Assembly (NCBI GenBank): GCA_964492825.1
Contig: CAZBLP010000022.1
Span: 1-31,007, forward strand
DNA length: 31,007 nt
Direction of reading: 5' to 3'
DNA from: CAZBLP01 sp964492825
GTDB lineage: Bacteria > DYJV01
The notes under the pieces are model-generated. The model was not told the DNA's origin, made no database searches, and was given only the letters and a program-made list of their open reading frames with translations. Within the stretch, counting starts at the first letter, position 1, and the number at the start of each line of letters is the position of its first letter. A program made the translations under genes and the position numbers. Positions 1 through 7,648 of the stretch are shown here, piece by piece.

Positions 1-32
1 TTGTTGTTATTTCCAATTTAAAAGTTGTATAA

Positions 33-61
33 TTGACTTTTTTGCTTTTATATGGTTTAAA
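33..61 (+). promoter_or_regulatory. possible promoter for tldD
   Basis: A TTGACT hexamer (33-38) is followed 17 bases later by TTTAAA (56-61). This is a moderate sigma-70-type match, about 30 bases before the tldD start. The left edge of the window hides what lies upstream, so tldD could also be cotranscribed with an earlier gene. Confidence 0.3.
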
Positions 62-89
62 GTCTTTAATTCTGGTTTTGGAGGTGTAG

Positions 90-1463
90 ATGCTGGATAA
101 GTTCAACATTGAAAAGATTTTTAAAACTCTTTTTTCCAATGGTGGTGATTATGGTGATATTTTTTTTGAAAATAAAAACAGTAGCAATATAGTTTTTGAA
201 AACGGTAAAATAGAAAAAATTCAATCAGGTATTGATTCAGGCATAGGAATAAGATTATTGCATGATAATAAAACATTTTACGGATTTACAACTGATTTTT
301 CAGAAAAATCTTTATTTGATACAGCACAGAAATTGGCTAATTTTATAAAATCAAATAACAGTAATTATATTCTGCCAATATATGAAAGCTCCTCTTTATT
401 GGATGAAAAAATTGTGCTTCCTTCTAATATAAAATTTGATAATAAAGTTGAAAAAATTTTAACTGCTAAAAATTTTTTGGAAAAGTACAGTAAAAAAATT
501 GTTCAATTTAAAATAGTATATAGCGATATGCTTCAAAATGTTGAGATTATAAACTCAAATGGAAATTATGTAAAAGATACAAGAGTTCAGATAATTTTTT
601 TATCACAGGTTATAGCGGCTAAAGATGATTTAATCCAAACAGGTTATGAAGCGCAAGGTGGTTCCATGGGATTTGAATTTTTTGAAAAAAACAATGTTGA
701 AGATATTTGCAGATTAGCAGCAGACAGAGCTATTAAAAATCTTGATGCTAAAAAAATTAAGGGTGGTAATATGTCTGTGGTTCTCTCAAGTGATGCAGGC
801 GGCACAATGATTCATGAGGCAATAGGCCACGGACTTGAAGCTGATATTGTAAATGATGGTATGAGCGTATATACAAAAGATAAAATTGGTAAAAAAATAG
901 CTTCTGAAAAGATTACTGTTATTGATGACGGTACAATTCCATTTAAAAGAGGTACTCAATTTTATGATGATGAAGGCAACAGATGTCAAAAAACAGTATT
1001 AGTTGAAAACGGGATTTTGAAAAATTATATTTATGATGTTTTAAATAGTTTAAAAGATGGAGTAAAATCCACTGGTAATGGCAGAAGAGAATCTTTCAGG
1101 TTTAAACCAATACCGAGAATGACAAATACATATATTGCTTCTGGTAATGAAAATCCAGAAGCTATTATTAAAAGTATAGATAGTGGACTTTTTGTGAAGA
1201 AAATGGGAGGAGGCCAGGTAAACACAATTACAGGAGATTTTGTATTTGAAGTAAGTGAAGGATATGAAATTGTTAACGGTGAAATAGGAGACAGAGTAAG
1301 AGACACAACATTAATTGGAAATGGACCAGATGTTTTGAATAAAATCGATATGGTTGGTAATGACCTTGGTTTTGGTGTAGGCACATGCGGCAAAGACGGG
1401 CAAGGAGTGCCTGTAAGTGATGCACAGCCAACATTAAGAATCCCTGAAATTGTTGTAGGATAA
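90..1463 (+). CDS. tldD: TldD, metalloprotease TldD/PmbA family
   Basis: This is the catalytic subunit of the TldD/TldE (PmbA) zinc peptidase, a cytoplasmic heterodimer that degrades unfolded or modified peptides and processes some ribosomal natural products. Residues 242-246 read HEAIGH, the HExxxH zinc motif, within the stretch GGTMIHEAIGHGLEAD. The C-terminal end TCGKDGQGVPV...QPTLRI is the usual TldD ending and supplies the conserved Cys region. The 457-residue length is normal for TldD. The ATG is set by GGAGGTG five bases upstream. The partner TldE/PmbA is not the next gene and is absent from the window; it may lie upstream of the left edge or elsewhere. The family call is firm; the physiological substrate is unknown. 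Confidence 0.93.
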   Translation: MLDKFNIEKIFKTLFSNGGDYGDIFFENKNSSNIVFENGKIEKIQSGIDSGIGIRLLHDNKTFYGFTTDFSEKSLFDTAQKLANFIKSNNSNYILPIYESSSLLDEKIVLPSNIKFDNKVEKILTAKNFLEKYSKKIVQFKIVYSDMLQNVEIINSNGNYVKDTRVQIIFLSQVIAAKDDLIQTGYEAQGGSMGFEFFEKNNVEDICRLAADRAIKNLDAKKIKGGNMSVVLSSDAGGTMIHEAIGHGLEADIVNDGMSVYTKDKIGKKIASEKITVIDDGTIPFKRGTQFYDDEGNRCQKTVLVENGILKNYIYDVLNSLKDGVKSTGNGRRESFRFKPIPRMTNTYIASGNENPEAIIKSIDSGLFVKKMGGGQVNTITGDFVFEVSEGYEIVNGEIGDRVRDTTLIGNGPDVLNKIDMVGNDLGFGVGTCGKDGQGVPVSDAQPTLRIPEIVVG

Positions 1464-1465
1464 AC

Positions 1466-1490
1466 AAATTTATCAAACAGCAATAAATTT
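1466..1490 (+). terminator. weak AT-only hairpin after tldD
   Basis: A perfect 8-bp inverted repeat, AAATTTAT / ATAAATTT, with a 9-base loop follows the tldD stop and is succeeded by a T-rich stretch. The stem has no G-C pairs, so it would terminate poorly; termination is an inference. Confidence 0.3.
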
Positions 1491-1533
1491 TTATCTTATC
1501 TTATTCTATTCTGTTAAAAAAAATTAATTTTAC

Positions 1534-1563
1534 TTGACAAAAATCTGAACTATACCTTATATA
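1534..1563 (+). promoter_or_regulatory. promoter of the PHA operon
   Basis: A perfect TTGACA (1534-1539) is followed by a TATATA-type -10 at 1558-1563 (18-base spacer; TTATAT one base earlier gives 17). It sits about 70 bases ahead of the first gene of the PHA operon. It is the best -35 box before these genes, and no other good promoter is seen until after 7499. Confidence 0.6.
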
Positions 1564-1632
1564 TATAATAGGATAAAAGTCACTAATTCATTAATCATTT
1601 CATTTATACATCTTTAAAAGAAGGGGGTAGTA

Positions 1633-2391
1633 TTGGACATTAAAGATAAAGTAGCTGTTATAACAGGTGGAGCAAGGGGGTTAGGAAAGCAATTTGCAAA
1701 TGATTTGGCGAAAAAAGGAGGAAAAGTTGTTATTTGTGATGTTAATTATGAAGAACTTAATAGTGTTAAAGCTGAATTTGAACAACAAAATTTTACAGTA
1801 GATATTTTTGATATTGATGTAACTAACGAGGAAAGTGTTGTTAAATTTTATGAAAGTGTTGCTGAAAAGTATAATGGCATTGATATTAGTGTAAACAATG
1901 CAGGTATTACCAAGGATCATCTTTTGGTAAAGAAAAAGGAAGGTATAATTGAAAAATTTCCTTTTGAAGATTGGCAAAAAGTAGTTGATGTTAATCTTTC
2001 AGGTGTGTTTTTATGTGCCAGGGAAGCAGCATATCAGATGGTTAAATATGGGAAAAACGGAGTTATTGTGTCAATGTCGTCAATTTCACGTCATGGCAAT
2101 TTGGGACAGACAAATTATACAGCTACCAAAGCAGGAGTCTCTGCAATGACAGTAACTTGGGCTAAAGAGCTAAGCAGGTATGGTATCAGAGTTGTTGCAA
2201 TAGCACCGGGATATATAGAAACGGAAATGACAGAAGTTATTCCTGATAATGTAAAAGATAAAATAACAGGAATGATTCCTTTAAAAAGATTTGGGAAAAA
2301 AGAAGAAATATCCAAGACACTTCAATTTATAATTGAAAACGATTATATTACAGGTAGGACAATAGAAGTGGACGGAGGATTAAGAATTTAA
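1633..2391 (+). CDS. SDR-family oxidoreductase, FabG/acetoacetyl-CoA reductase-like
   Basis: This is an NAD(P)H-dependent short-chain dehydrogenase/reductase. Residues 11-18 are the cofactor motif TGGARGLG, NNAG follows near 90, and the catalytic residues are S149, Y162 and K166 (NYTATK). It ends in VDGGLRI as FabG-type enzymes do. As first gene of a PHA operon it probably reduces acetoacetyl-CoA to (R)-3-hydroxybutyryl-CoA, the PHA monomer (PhaB role). However, a short insertion after NNAGITKDHLL makes it differ from both classic FabG and PhaB, so a 3-oxoacyl-ACP role is possible. The start is TTG with an AAGGGGGT ribosome site a few bases upstream; no ATG fits. The family is sure, the substrate inferred. 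Confidence 0.85.
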   Translation: MDIKDKVAVITGGARGLGKQFANDLAKKGGKVVICDVNYEELNSVKAEFEQQNFTVDIFDIDVTNEESVVKFYESVAEKYNGIDISVNNAGITKDHLLVKKKEGIIEKFPFEDWQKVVDVNLSGVFLCAREAAYQMVKYGKNGVIVSMSSISRHGNLGQTNYTATKAGVSAMTVTWAKELSRYGIRVVAIAPGYIETEMTEVIPDNVKDKITGMIPLKRFGKKEEISKTLQFIIENDYITGRTIEVDGGLRI

Positions 2392-2405
2392 TCAGGAGGG
2401 ATAAA

Positions 2406-3338
2406 ATGTTAGAAAATTTAATGGAAAACCAAAAAAAGATGTTTGAAATGTGGCAAGATTTTTTTAAAAAAAGCGAACCTGAAAAGCAGGAAAATATTTT
2501 TTCATTACCATCAGATTTAGCAAATCCTTTTTTTAAGATGAATAAATCAACTGATATTTTTAAGGATTTCTATAGTTTTTATGAAAACTTTCAAAAATCA
2601 TTTTTAAAACCAAACGAAACTTACGATTTTGCGGATTTTCAGAAGTTATTTGCTAAATTTCAAGAAAATTATTCAAATATAATTTTTAAAATTATGGGAA
2701 TTGACGAAATTACACCTATTAAAATTTTTGACAATTTTACTAAACAATTTGGCGGATTGGATCTGTTTGCTCCTATTAAAAACGTTTTGGATACCGGAGA
2801 TATCAGCAAATGGTTTGAAAGCTTTTCAAATGCCAATTACGGAACATTTGAAAACTTCTTAAAAATGCCGTCATTCTGGGTTACAAGAGAGATAAATGAT
2901 TTAATTAAAGAAGTTATAAATAATTTGCTTGAATACAATAAAAAGATACAGGAATTTAAAGATGTGATGAGCAAGCAAAATAAAAAAGGATTTGAACTGT
3001 TTTTAGAGGAAGTAAAAAAACAGCCTCAGAGTAATGATTTTGACAGTTTTTTCAAAAAATGGATAAACAGTAATGATGAAATTTTCCAAGATTTCTTTAA
3101 AAGCAAAGAATATGGGGAATTGCTTAAAAATTTAATCAAATCAGGTGCTAAGTTAAGATCTTCACTTGATAAATATACTCAACAGGTTTTAAAAGAATCA
3201 AATATTGCCACAAAGCATGAATTGGACAGAGCTTACAAAGAAATATATCAATTGAAAAAAGAGTTAAAGAGTATTAAAAGCAAGCTTTCAGACTTAGAAG
3301 GGAATATCATTACCTTGAAAAAGGAGGTAAATAAATGA
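2406..3338 (+). CDS. phaE: PhaE subunit of class III PHA synthase
   Basis: This is the non-catalytic partner of PhaC in class III polyhydroxyalkanoate synthase, needed for activity and for assembly at the granule. The 310-residue protein is rich in Phe, Lys and Asp and begins MLENLMENQKKMFEMWQDFF, as PhaE proteins do. It has no enzyme motif and ends with a Lys/Glu-rich coiled coil (about residues 268-308). It is somewhat shorter than the Allochromatium protein. Its last four bases overlap the phaC start (ATGA), and phaC's AAGGAGGT ribosome site lies inside it, so the two subunits are translationally coupled. Sequence conservation in PhaE is low; the call rests on composition, architecture and its place before phaC. 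Confidence 0.85.
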   Translation: MLENLMENQKKMFEMWQDFFKKSEPEKQENIFSLPSDLANPFFKMNKSTDIFKDFYSFYENFQKSFLKPNETYDFADFQKLFAKFQENYSNIIFKIMGIDEITPIKIFDNFTKQFGGLDLFAPIKNVLDTGDISKWFESFSNANYGTFENFLKMPSFWVTREINDLIKEVINNLLEYNKKIQEFKDVMSKQNKKGFELFLEEVKKQPQSNDFDSFFKKWINSNDEIFQDFFKSKEYGELLKNLIKSGAKLRSSLDKYTQQVLKESNIATKHELDRAYKEIYQLKKELKSIKSKLSDLEGNIITLKKEVNK

Positions 3339-4384
3339 TAGGAGAATCTTTTTGGGCAGACCTTTTGACTGTAAATCAAAAACTCTACAATATTTTTGAA
3401 AAATTAAAGGAAGTGGAGCAAATAGATACAGAGCCAAGTCCCAAAGAATTGGAAGCAACTTTTGATAATATAAAGCTTTACCACTATAAACAGACTAAAA
3501 GAAAAAAATGTCCAGTGCCTATTCTAATAGTTTATGCGCTTGTTAACAGATACTATATGATGGACTTACAAAAAGACAGAAGTTTCATAAGTAAACTTTT
3601 GGAAAAAGGACTTGATATCTATATAATTGATTGGGATTATCCTGAGAGAGCAGACAGGTATAGAACTATGGAAGATTATATAGACGGATATATTAATGAT
3701 TGTGTGGATTTTATCAGAAATAAGTATAAACTTGACAAAATAAACCTATTGGGAGTTTGTCAAGGCGGGACATTTTCAGTAATTTATTCTGCATTGTATC
3801 CTGAGAAAATTAAAAATTTAGTTACCATGGTTACCCCTGTTGACTTTGATACAGAGGATGGTTTGTTAAATGTATGGTCAAAATATATTGATGTTGATGA
3901 ATTGGTTGATGCTTATGGAAATGTTTCCGGGGATTTTATGAATATTGGTTATTTAATGTTAAAACCTTTTCAATTAAATTTTGAAAAATATTATAATTTT
4001 ATAAAAACAACAAATCAACTGGAAGATTTGAAAAGTTTTCTCAGAATGGAAAAATGGATTTTTGATAGCCCTGACCAGGCAGGAGAGACTTTCAGAAAAT
4101 TTATTAAAGATTTTTATCAGCAGAACAAATTGGTGAAAGGTGAATTTGAATTAGGAGGAAGGAAAGTTAATCTTAAAAAAATTAATATGCCTATCCTTAC
4201 TGTTTTTGCAGAGCAGGATCACCTTGTTCCACCTGCTTCAACAAAACCTTTAAATAAGTTGGTAAGTTCAAAAGATAAAACTTTACTGTCATTTAAGGGT
4301 GGTCATATAGGTATTTACGTTAGTTCTCGGTCTCAAAAAGAATTAGCTCCAACAGTTGCAAAATGGGTTTTTGATAGATCTTAA
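3335..4384 (+). CDS. phaC: PhaC, class III PHA synthase catalytic subunit
   Basis: PhaC polymerises (R)-3-hydroxyacyl-CoA into PHA on the granule surface. It is an alpha/beta-hydrolase-fold protein with the PHA synthase box GVCQGG; the nucleophile is C142. The remaining triad residues are D295 (EQDHLVPP) and H324 (GGHIG). The spacing matches the Allochromatium class III enzyme as I recall it (C149, D302, H331), shifted by seven throughout. The 349-residue length fits class III rather than the longer class I or II enzymes. It overlaps phaE by four bases and is followed by phasin-like genes. The substrate is probably short-chain 3-hydroxybutyryl-CoA. No thiolase (phaA) or depolymerase is in the window. 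Confidence 0.95.
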   Translation: MIGESFWADLLTVNQKLYNIFEKLKEVEQIDTEPSPKELEATFDNIKLYHYKQTKRKKCPVPILIVYALVNRYYMMDLQKDRSFISKLLEKGLDIYIIDWDYPERADRYRTMEDYIDGYINDCVDFIRNKYKLDKINLLGVCQGGTFSVIYSALYPEKIKNLVTMVTPVDFDTEDGLLNVWSKYIDVDELVDAYGNVSGDFMNIGYLMLKPFQLNFEKYYNFIKTTNQLEDLKSFLRMEKWIFDSPDQAGETFRKFIKDFYQQNKLVKGEFELGGRKVNLKKINMPILTVFAEQDHLVPPASTKPLNKLVSSKDKTLLSFKGGHIGIYVSSRSQKELAPTVAKWVFDRS

Positions 4385-4405
4385 AAAACAAAAAAGGAGG
4401 GAAAA

Positions 4406-4663
4406 ATGATGGATAAAAATGTATTTGAAGGATTAAAAAGTGTTTATGGATTGGCATTTGAAAATTTCAAAATAGTTACAGAGCAGCAGAAAAATTTTGT
4501 TGAAATGTTTCTGAAAAACAGCCAGCTTCCAAATTCAGACGCAATACTTAAACTCTACACTGAATGGTTAGCTACTACAGAAAAAGCACTTGATGATTTT
4601 AAAGATGTTGTATTAAAAGGTTTGGATTATATGTCTGATAATTTTAAAAAAACAGTTAAATAA
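4406..4663 (+). CDS. small phasin-like protein, copy 1
   Basis: An 85-residue, helix-forming protein without Cys. It is probably a granule-associated phasin, an amphipathic protein coating PHA granules. It shares a full-length pattern with the gene two positions on: FxxLKSxYxLAxENF, then QQxNxxExFL, then LKxYxEWLxxxExALxxxKxxVxKGLDYxxxN. This shows the two are paralogues. Phasins commonly contain such EWL...GLDY-type helical stretches, but I place it mainly by context, directly after phaC. The start has GGAGGG upstream; ATG at 4406 is followed by a second ATG at 4409, and either could be used. Confidence 0.7.
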   Translation: MMDKNVFEGLKSVYGLAFENFKIVTEQQKNFVEMFLKNSQLPNSDAILKLYTEWLATTEKALDDFKDVVLKGLDYMSDNFKKTVK

Positions 4664-4706
4664 AATCAGAATAGAAACTCTAAAAAATGAGAATTGGTAA
4701 AACAGT

Positions 4707-4736
4707 AGCAAAGGAGTAATTTTTTTACTCCTTGCT
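4707..4736 (+). other. stable hairpin between the two phasin-like genes
   Basis: AGCAAAGGAGTAA (4707-4719) pairs with TTACTCCTTGCT (4725-4736), giving 12 pairs with one bulged A and a 5-base T loop. No run of T follows (ATGTATTTAAAA), so it is not a standard intrinsic terminator. It may protect or process the mRNA so that upstream phaE, phaC and phasin 1 and downstream genes have different transcript levels. Confidence 0.6.
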
Positions 4737-4766
4737 ATGTATTTAAAAAGGTGAGAGGAGGTTGCC

Positions 4767-5054
4767 ATGTCTTATGAAAAAAATATATTTAAAAATTTAA
4801 AAAGTTTCTATGAGTTGGCTATTGAGAATTTCAATCTTATTAATAACCAGCAACAGAATATGATAGAATTTTTTCTTCAAACTCAACCTGATCTTTACAG
4901 AGACAATTTAATGAAAGTTTACAAAGAGTGGTTGAAAAATTCAGAAATAGCTTTAAATGAATATAAAAATATGGTAATTAAGGGTTTGGATTATTTGGAA
5001 GAAAATTACAACAAAATCTCAAAAGCGGCTTCTAATAAAAATAAAGGCAAATAG
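4767..5054 (+). CDS. small phasin-like protein, copy 2
   Basis: A 95-residue paralogue of the preceding small gene, alignable over nearly its whole length, with an extra Lys/Asn-rich tail (AASNKNKGK). It is predicted all-helical and soluble. The likely role is PHA granule coating, inferred from the PHA operon context. It has a strong ribosome site (GAGAGGAGGT) six bases before the ATG, stronger than that of the next gene, suggesting high expression as expected for a structural granule protein. The DUF3141-type gene starts nine bases after its stop. Confidence 0.7.
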   Translation: MSYEKNIFKNLKSFYELAIENFNLINNQQQNMIEFFLQTQPDLYRDNLMKVYKEWLKNSEIALNEYKNMVIKGLDYLEENYNKISKAASNKNKGK

Positions 5055-5063
5055 GATAAAGTA

Positions 5064-6929
5064 ATGTTAAATAATTGTAACTGGTTTGATATGAACAGGA
5101 ACGTTTGGCAGGATTATGCCAAATCATTTAATTTTTTTAATGAAATAAGCAAAAAGTTTGATTACAATTTTTTGGAACCTCAAAGTTTTTCAAAATTTTT
5201 AACTGAGTTAACCAAAACTCCTTTTAATGATCAGGTTTTAAGAGATTACTACAGCAAGATATTCTCTGACAGTTTCAAAGATTTATTTGATGATTATCAT
5301 GAATTTACAGAATATCTTATAGATTTTTGGCAAAGATATTTTCTTTTCATAGATGTTTTAAGAAAACGTGCCAACAACATGTTGGAACATTATGAAAAAG
5401 GCATGCCCCCTCTTATTCATTTCAAATATGAAGAAATAATAGATGCAAGAGGATTTGAATCTCCTGCTAATTATGTACTGTATAAACTTCTCCCTGAAGA
5501 CGGAGTAAAAATTAATCCGGAAAAAAGACCTATTATGATTTTTGACCCAAGAGCAGGACATGGGCCTGGCATAGGTGCATTTAAAAGAGATTCTGAAGCC
5601 GGGATAGCCATGCAGGAGGGTCATCAATGTTATTTTATTGGTTTTTTTCCAGAACCTTGTGAAGGTCAGACTTTAGATGATGTAGGCAAAGCTATTTTGA
5701 ACTTTATTGATGTTATACACGATTTACATCCAGAAAATCCCCCTGTTATTTATGCAAATTGTCAGGCAGGTTGGATGGTAAGCATGATTGCTGCAGCGAG
5801 ACCTGAGCTCACAGGCCCAATTGTAATAAACGGGACTCCTTTATCATACTGGGCAGGCAGAGAGAATGTAAACCCAATGAGAGTTGCCGGTGGTCTTACA
5901 GGAGGGGTGTGGATGACCATGTTTTTATCTGATTTAGGCAACGGCACATTTGATGGAGCATGGTTAGTTTACAATTTTGAAATGTTAAATCCTGCTAATA
6001 CATTCTGGAAAAAAGAATTTAGTGTTTTTCACAATGTAGACAGAGAAGAAAAACGATATCTTGGTTTTGAGAAATGGTGGACAGGTTTTTATTTTTTTAA
6101 TGAAGAGGAGATGGTTGCTATTGTTAATAATTTTTTCATAGGCAATAAATTGGAAAAAGGAGAGATGATAGACCCTTACGGCAATGTTATAGATTTAAGA
6201 AAAATCAGGGAGCCAATGGTTATCTTTGCATCAGAAGGAGACAATATCTCTCCGCCTGAGCAAGGAATGCAATGGATTTGCGAGGTCTACAAAACCACAG
6301 ACGAATTGAAAAAACATAAGCAGAGAATTATATATATGATTCATCCCAATATCGGGCATCTTGGTATATTTGTTTCAGGCAAAGTTGCTAATAGAGAACA
6401 CAGAGCTATTATTGAAAATATTGAAAGAATTAGAGAGTTGCCTCCTGGTCTGTATGAAATGAAAATTACAGGTGAAACAAAAGAAAAAAATCCTAAAAAA
6501 CCTCAATTTGAAGTTGAATTTATTGAGCGAAGCATAGAAGATATCAAGCTAAACTATGAAAAAGAAGATTTTGAATATGTAAAATTTGTCTCAAAAGCAA
6601 ACAAATATTTTTACGAAAAATATGTAAGACCTTATATAAAACCTTTTATAAATGAAAAAACAGCTGAAATTTTAAGATGGCTTCATCCAGACAGATTTTT
6701 TAGATTAATTTATTCTGAAAAAATTAATCCTTTTATGAAATTTTATGAATATATGGGAGAGTATATAAGAAATAACAGACAAATGGTTGATGATAGCAAT
6801 TTTTTTAAAATAACAGAAAAAAAATTGTCCAATAATATTGTTACAACACTTGATTCTTACAGAGAATTCAGAGATAATTTTTATGAATGGCTGTTTAAAT
6901 CTATGTATATGAACAAAGAAGTTCAATAA
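5064..6929 (+). CDS. DUF3141-type PhaC-like alpha/beta hydrolase
   Basis: A 621-residue protein related to PHA synthases. The core (about residues 150-440) is an alpha/beta hydrolase with a Cys nucleophile box ANCQAGW (C233), an acid loop EGDNISPP (D393) and a His loop NIGHLGIFVSG (H432). These parallel the CQGG, EQDHLVPP and GGHIGIYVS sites of the phaC earlier in the operon. The first 130 residues are helical and Phe/Tyr/Asp-rich, recalling PhaE or PhaC N-termini. The last 170 residues are charged and helical. I recognise the family as DUF3141. Its reaction is not established to my knowledge; a second synthase, a granule hydrolase or a thioesterase are all possible. The ATG has only a weak AGGAT site, so translation may depend on the preceding gene. 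Nitroreductase follows after 21 bases. Confidence 0.8.
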   Translation: MLNNCNWFDMNRNVWQDYAKSFNFFNEISKKFDYNFLEPQSFSKFLTELTKTPFNDQVLRDYYSKIFSDSFKDLFDDYHEFTEYLIDFWQRYFLFIDVLRKRANNMLEHYEKGMPPLIHFKYEEIIDARGFESPANYVLYKLLPEDGVKINPEKRPIMIFDPRAGHGPGIGAFKRDSEAGIAMQEGHQCYFIGFFPEPCEGQTLDDVGKAILNFIDVIHDLHPENPPVIYANCQAGWMVSMIAAARPELTGPIVINGTPLSYWAGRENVNPMRVAGGLTGGVWMTMFLSDLGNGTFDGAWLVYNFEMLNPANTFWKKEFSVFHNVDREEKRYLGFEKWWTGFYFFNEEEMVAIVNNFFIGNKLEKGEMIDPYGNVIDLRKIREPMVIFASEGDNISPPEQGMQWICEVYKTTDELKKHKQRIIYMIHPNIGHLGIFVSGKVANREHRAIIENIERIRELPPGLYEMKITGETKEKNPKKPQFEVEFIERSIEDIKLNYEKEDFEYVKFVSKANKYFYEKYVRPYIKPFINEKTAEILRWLHPDRFFRLIYSEKINPFMKFYEYMGEYIRNNRQMVDDSNFFKITEKKLSNNIVTTLDSYREFRDNFYEWLFKSMYMNKEVQ

Positions 6930-6950
6930 ATATTTTAGGAGGAGAGTTTT

Positions 6951-7499
6951 ATGGAACTAAAAGAAGCTGTTCAAACAAGGAGAAGTATTAGAAGCTATAA
7001 AACCGATGATGTATCAGATGATATATTAAATGAAATTTTCGAATTAGTGAAAATGTCACCTTCTTGGGCAAACACGCAATGCTGGGAATTTGTTATTGTC
7101 AGAGATGAAAAAATAAAAGAAGAGCTTATTAATACAATGCCTGAAGGAAATCCTGCAAGAAAGGCATGCATGGATGCTCCTGTTTTAATAGTAGCCATTG
7201 GTAAAAAAGGTTTATCAGGATTTAAAAGAGGCGAAGCAATGACCAATAAAGGAGATAATTGGTACATGTTTGATGTTGGCATTGCAATGCAAACATTGTC
7301 GTTAGTGGCACATGACAAGGGATTGGGTACGGTTATTTTAGGTTTGTTTGATGCTGAAAAAGCAGGTGAGATTATAGGGGTAAAAGATAATGCCACTGTA
7401 GTAGCAATGACACCTATTGGTTTTCCTGCAAAAGATTCTAAATGTCCACCAAGAAAAGATGTTAAGGATTTTGTTTTCAAAGATAAATATGGTAATTAA
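6951..7499 (+). CDS. nitroreductase-family FMN oxidoreductase
   Basis: A flavin-dependent NAD(P)H oxidoreductase of the nitroreductase superfamily, normally a cytoplasmic dimer. The N-terminus TRRSIRSYK (residues 9-17) gives the phosphate-contacting Arg and Ser residues of FMN binding, and SPSWANTQCWEFVIV (36-50) is the second flavin-contacting segment. The 182-residue length is typical of the small members. It follows the DUF3141 gene with an AGGAGGA ribosome site and is probably the last gene of the PHA operon, although a link to PHA metabolism is not obvious. The substrate is unknown. No clear terminator follows. Confidence 0.85.
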   Translation: MELKEAVQTRRSIRSYKTDDVSDDILNEIFELVKMSPSWANTQCWEFVIVRDEKIKEELINTMPEGNPARKACMDAPVLIVAIGKKGLSGFKRGEAMTNKGDNWYMFDVGIAMQTLSLVAHDKGLGTVILGLFDAEKAGEIIGVKDNATVVAMTPIGFPAKDSKCPPRKDVKDFVFKDKYGN

Positions 7500-7512
7500 T
7501 AAAAAATAAACT

Positions 7513-7609
7513 TAGTCAATAGTCAATAGTCAAAGAAAAATGATTCAGAATTTAATAAAACAATTGATAATCAGAGAGTTATATATGCTATTGACTAATT
7601 GACTATTGG
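7513..7609. repeat. inverted arrays of the heptamer TAGTCAA
   Basis: Three perfect tandem copies of TAGTCAA (7513-7533) are followed 57 bases later by two copies of the complement, TTGACTA (7591-7597 and 7599-7605), then a partial TTGG. The arms can pair, with one offset base, into a long imperfect stem around an A/T-rich loop. A single TAGTCAAT also occurs at 24322-24329 in another intergenic gap. The right arm supplies TTGACT hexamers that could be a -35 for the cytochrome gene (with TATCTT at 7623-7628). Confidence 0.7.
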
Positions 7610-7648
7610 CTTATAACTAAAATATCTTTGAACACACCGTGATTTTAC

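Noticed and set aside
1031..1483. 150-codon minus-strand ORF opposite tldD
   Set aside because: It lies wholly antisense to a well-conserved gene, and its Pro/Ser-rich composition is the mirror of the coding strand. No ribosome site.
1633..2391. Naming the SDR gene phaB or fabG outright
   Set aside because: The insertion after NNAGITKDHLL sets it apart from both; only the SDR family is secure, so no symbol was given.
6995..7480. 161-codon minus-strand ORF opposite the nitroreductase gene
   Set aside because: Antisense shadow with Ser/Thr/Pro-rich low-information sequence; the forward gene has clear FMN motifs.
7513..7605. Repeats before the cytochrome gene as a CRISPR array
   Set aside because: Units are 7 bases in direct tandem without spacers, and no cas gene is present.
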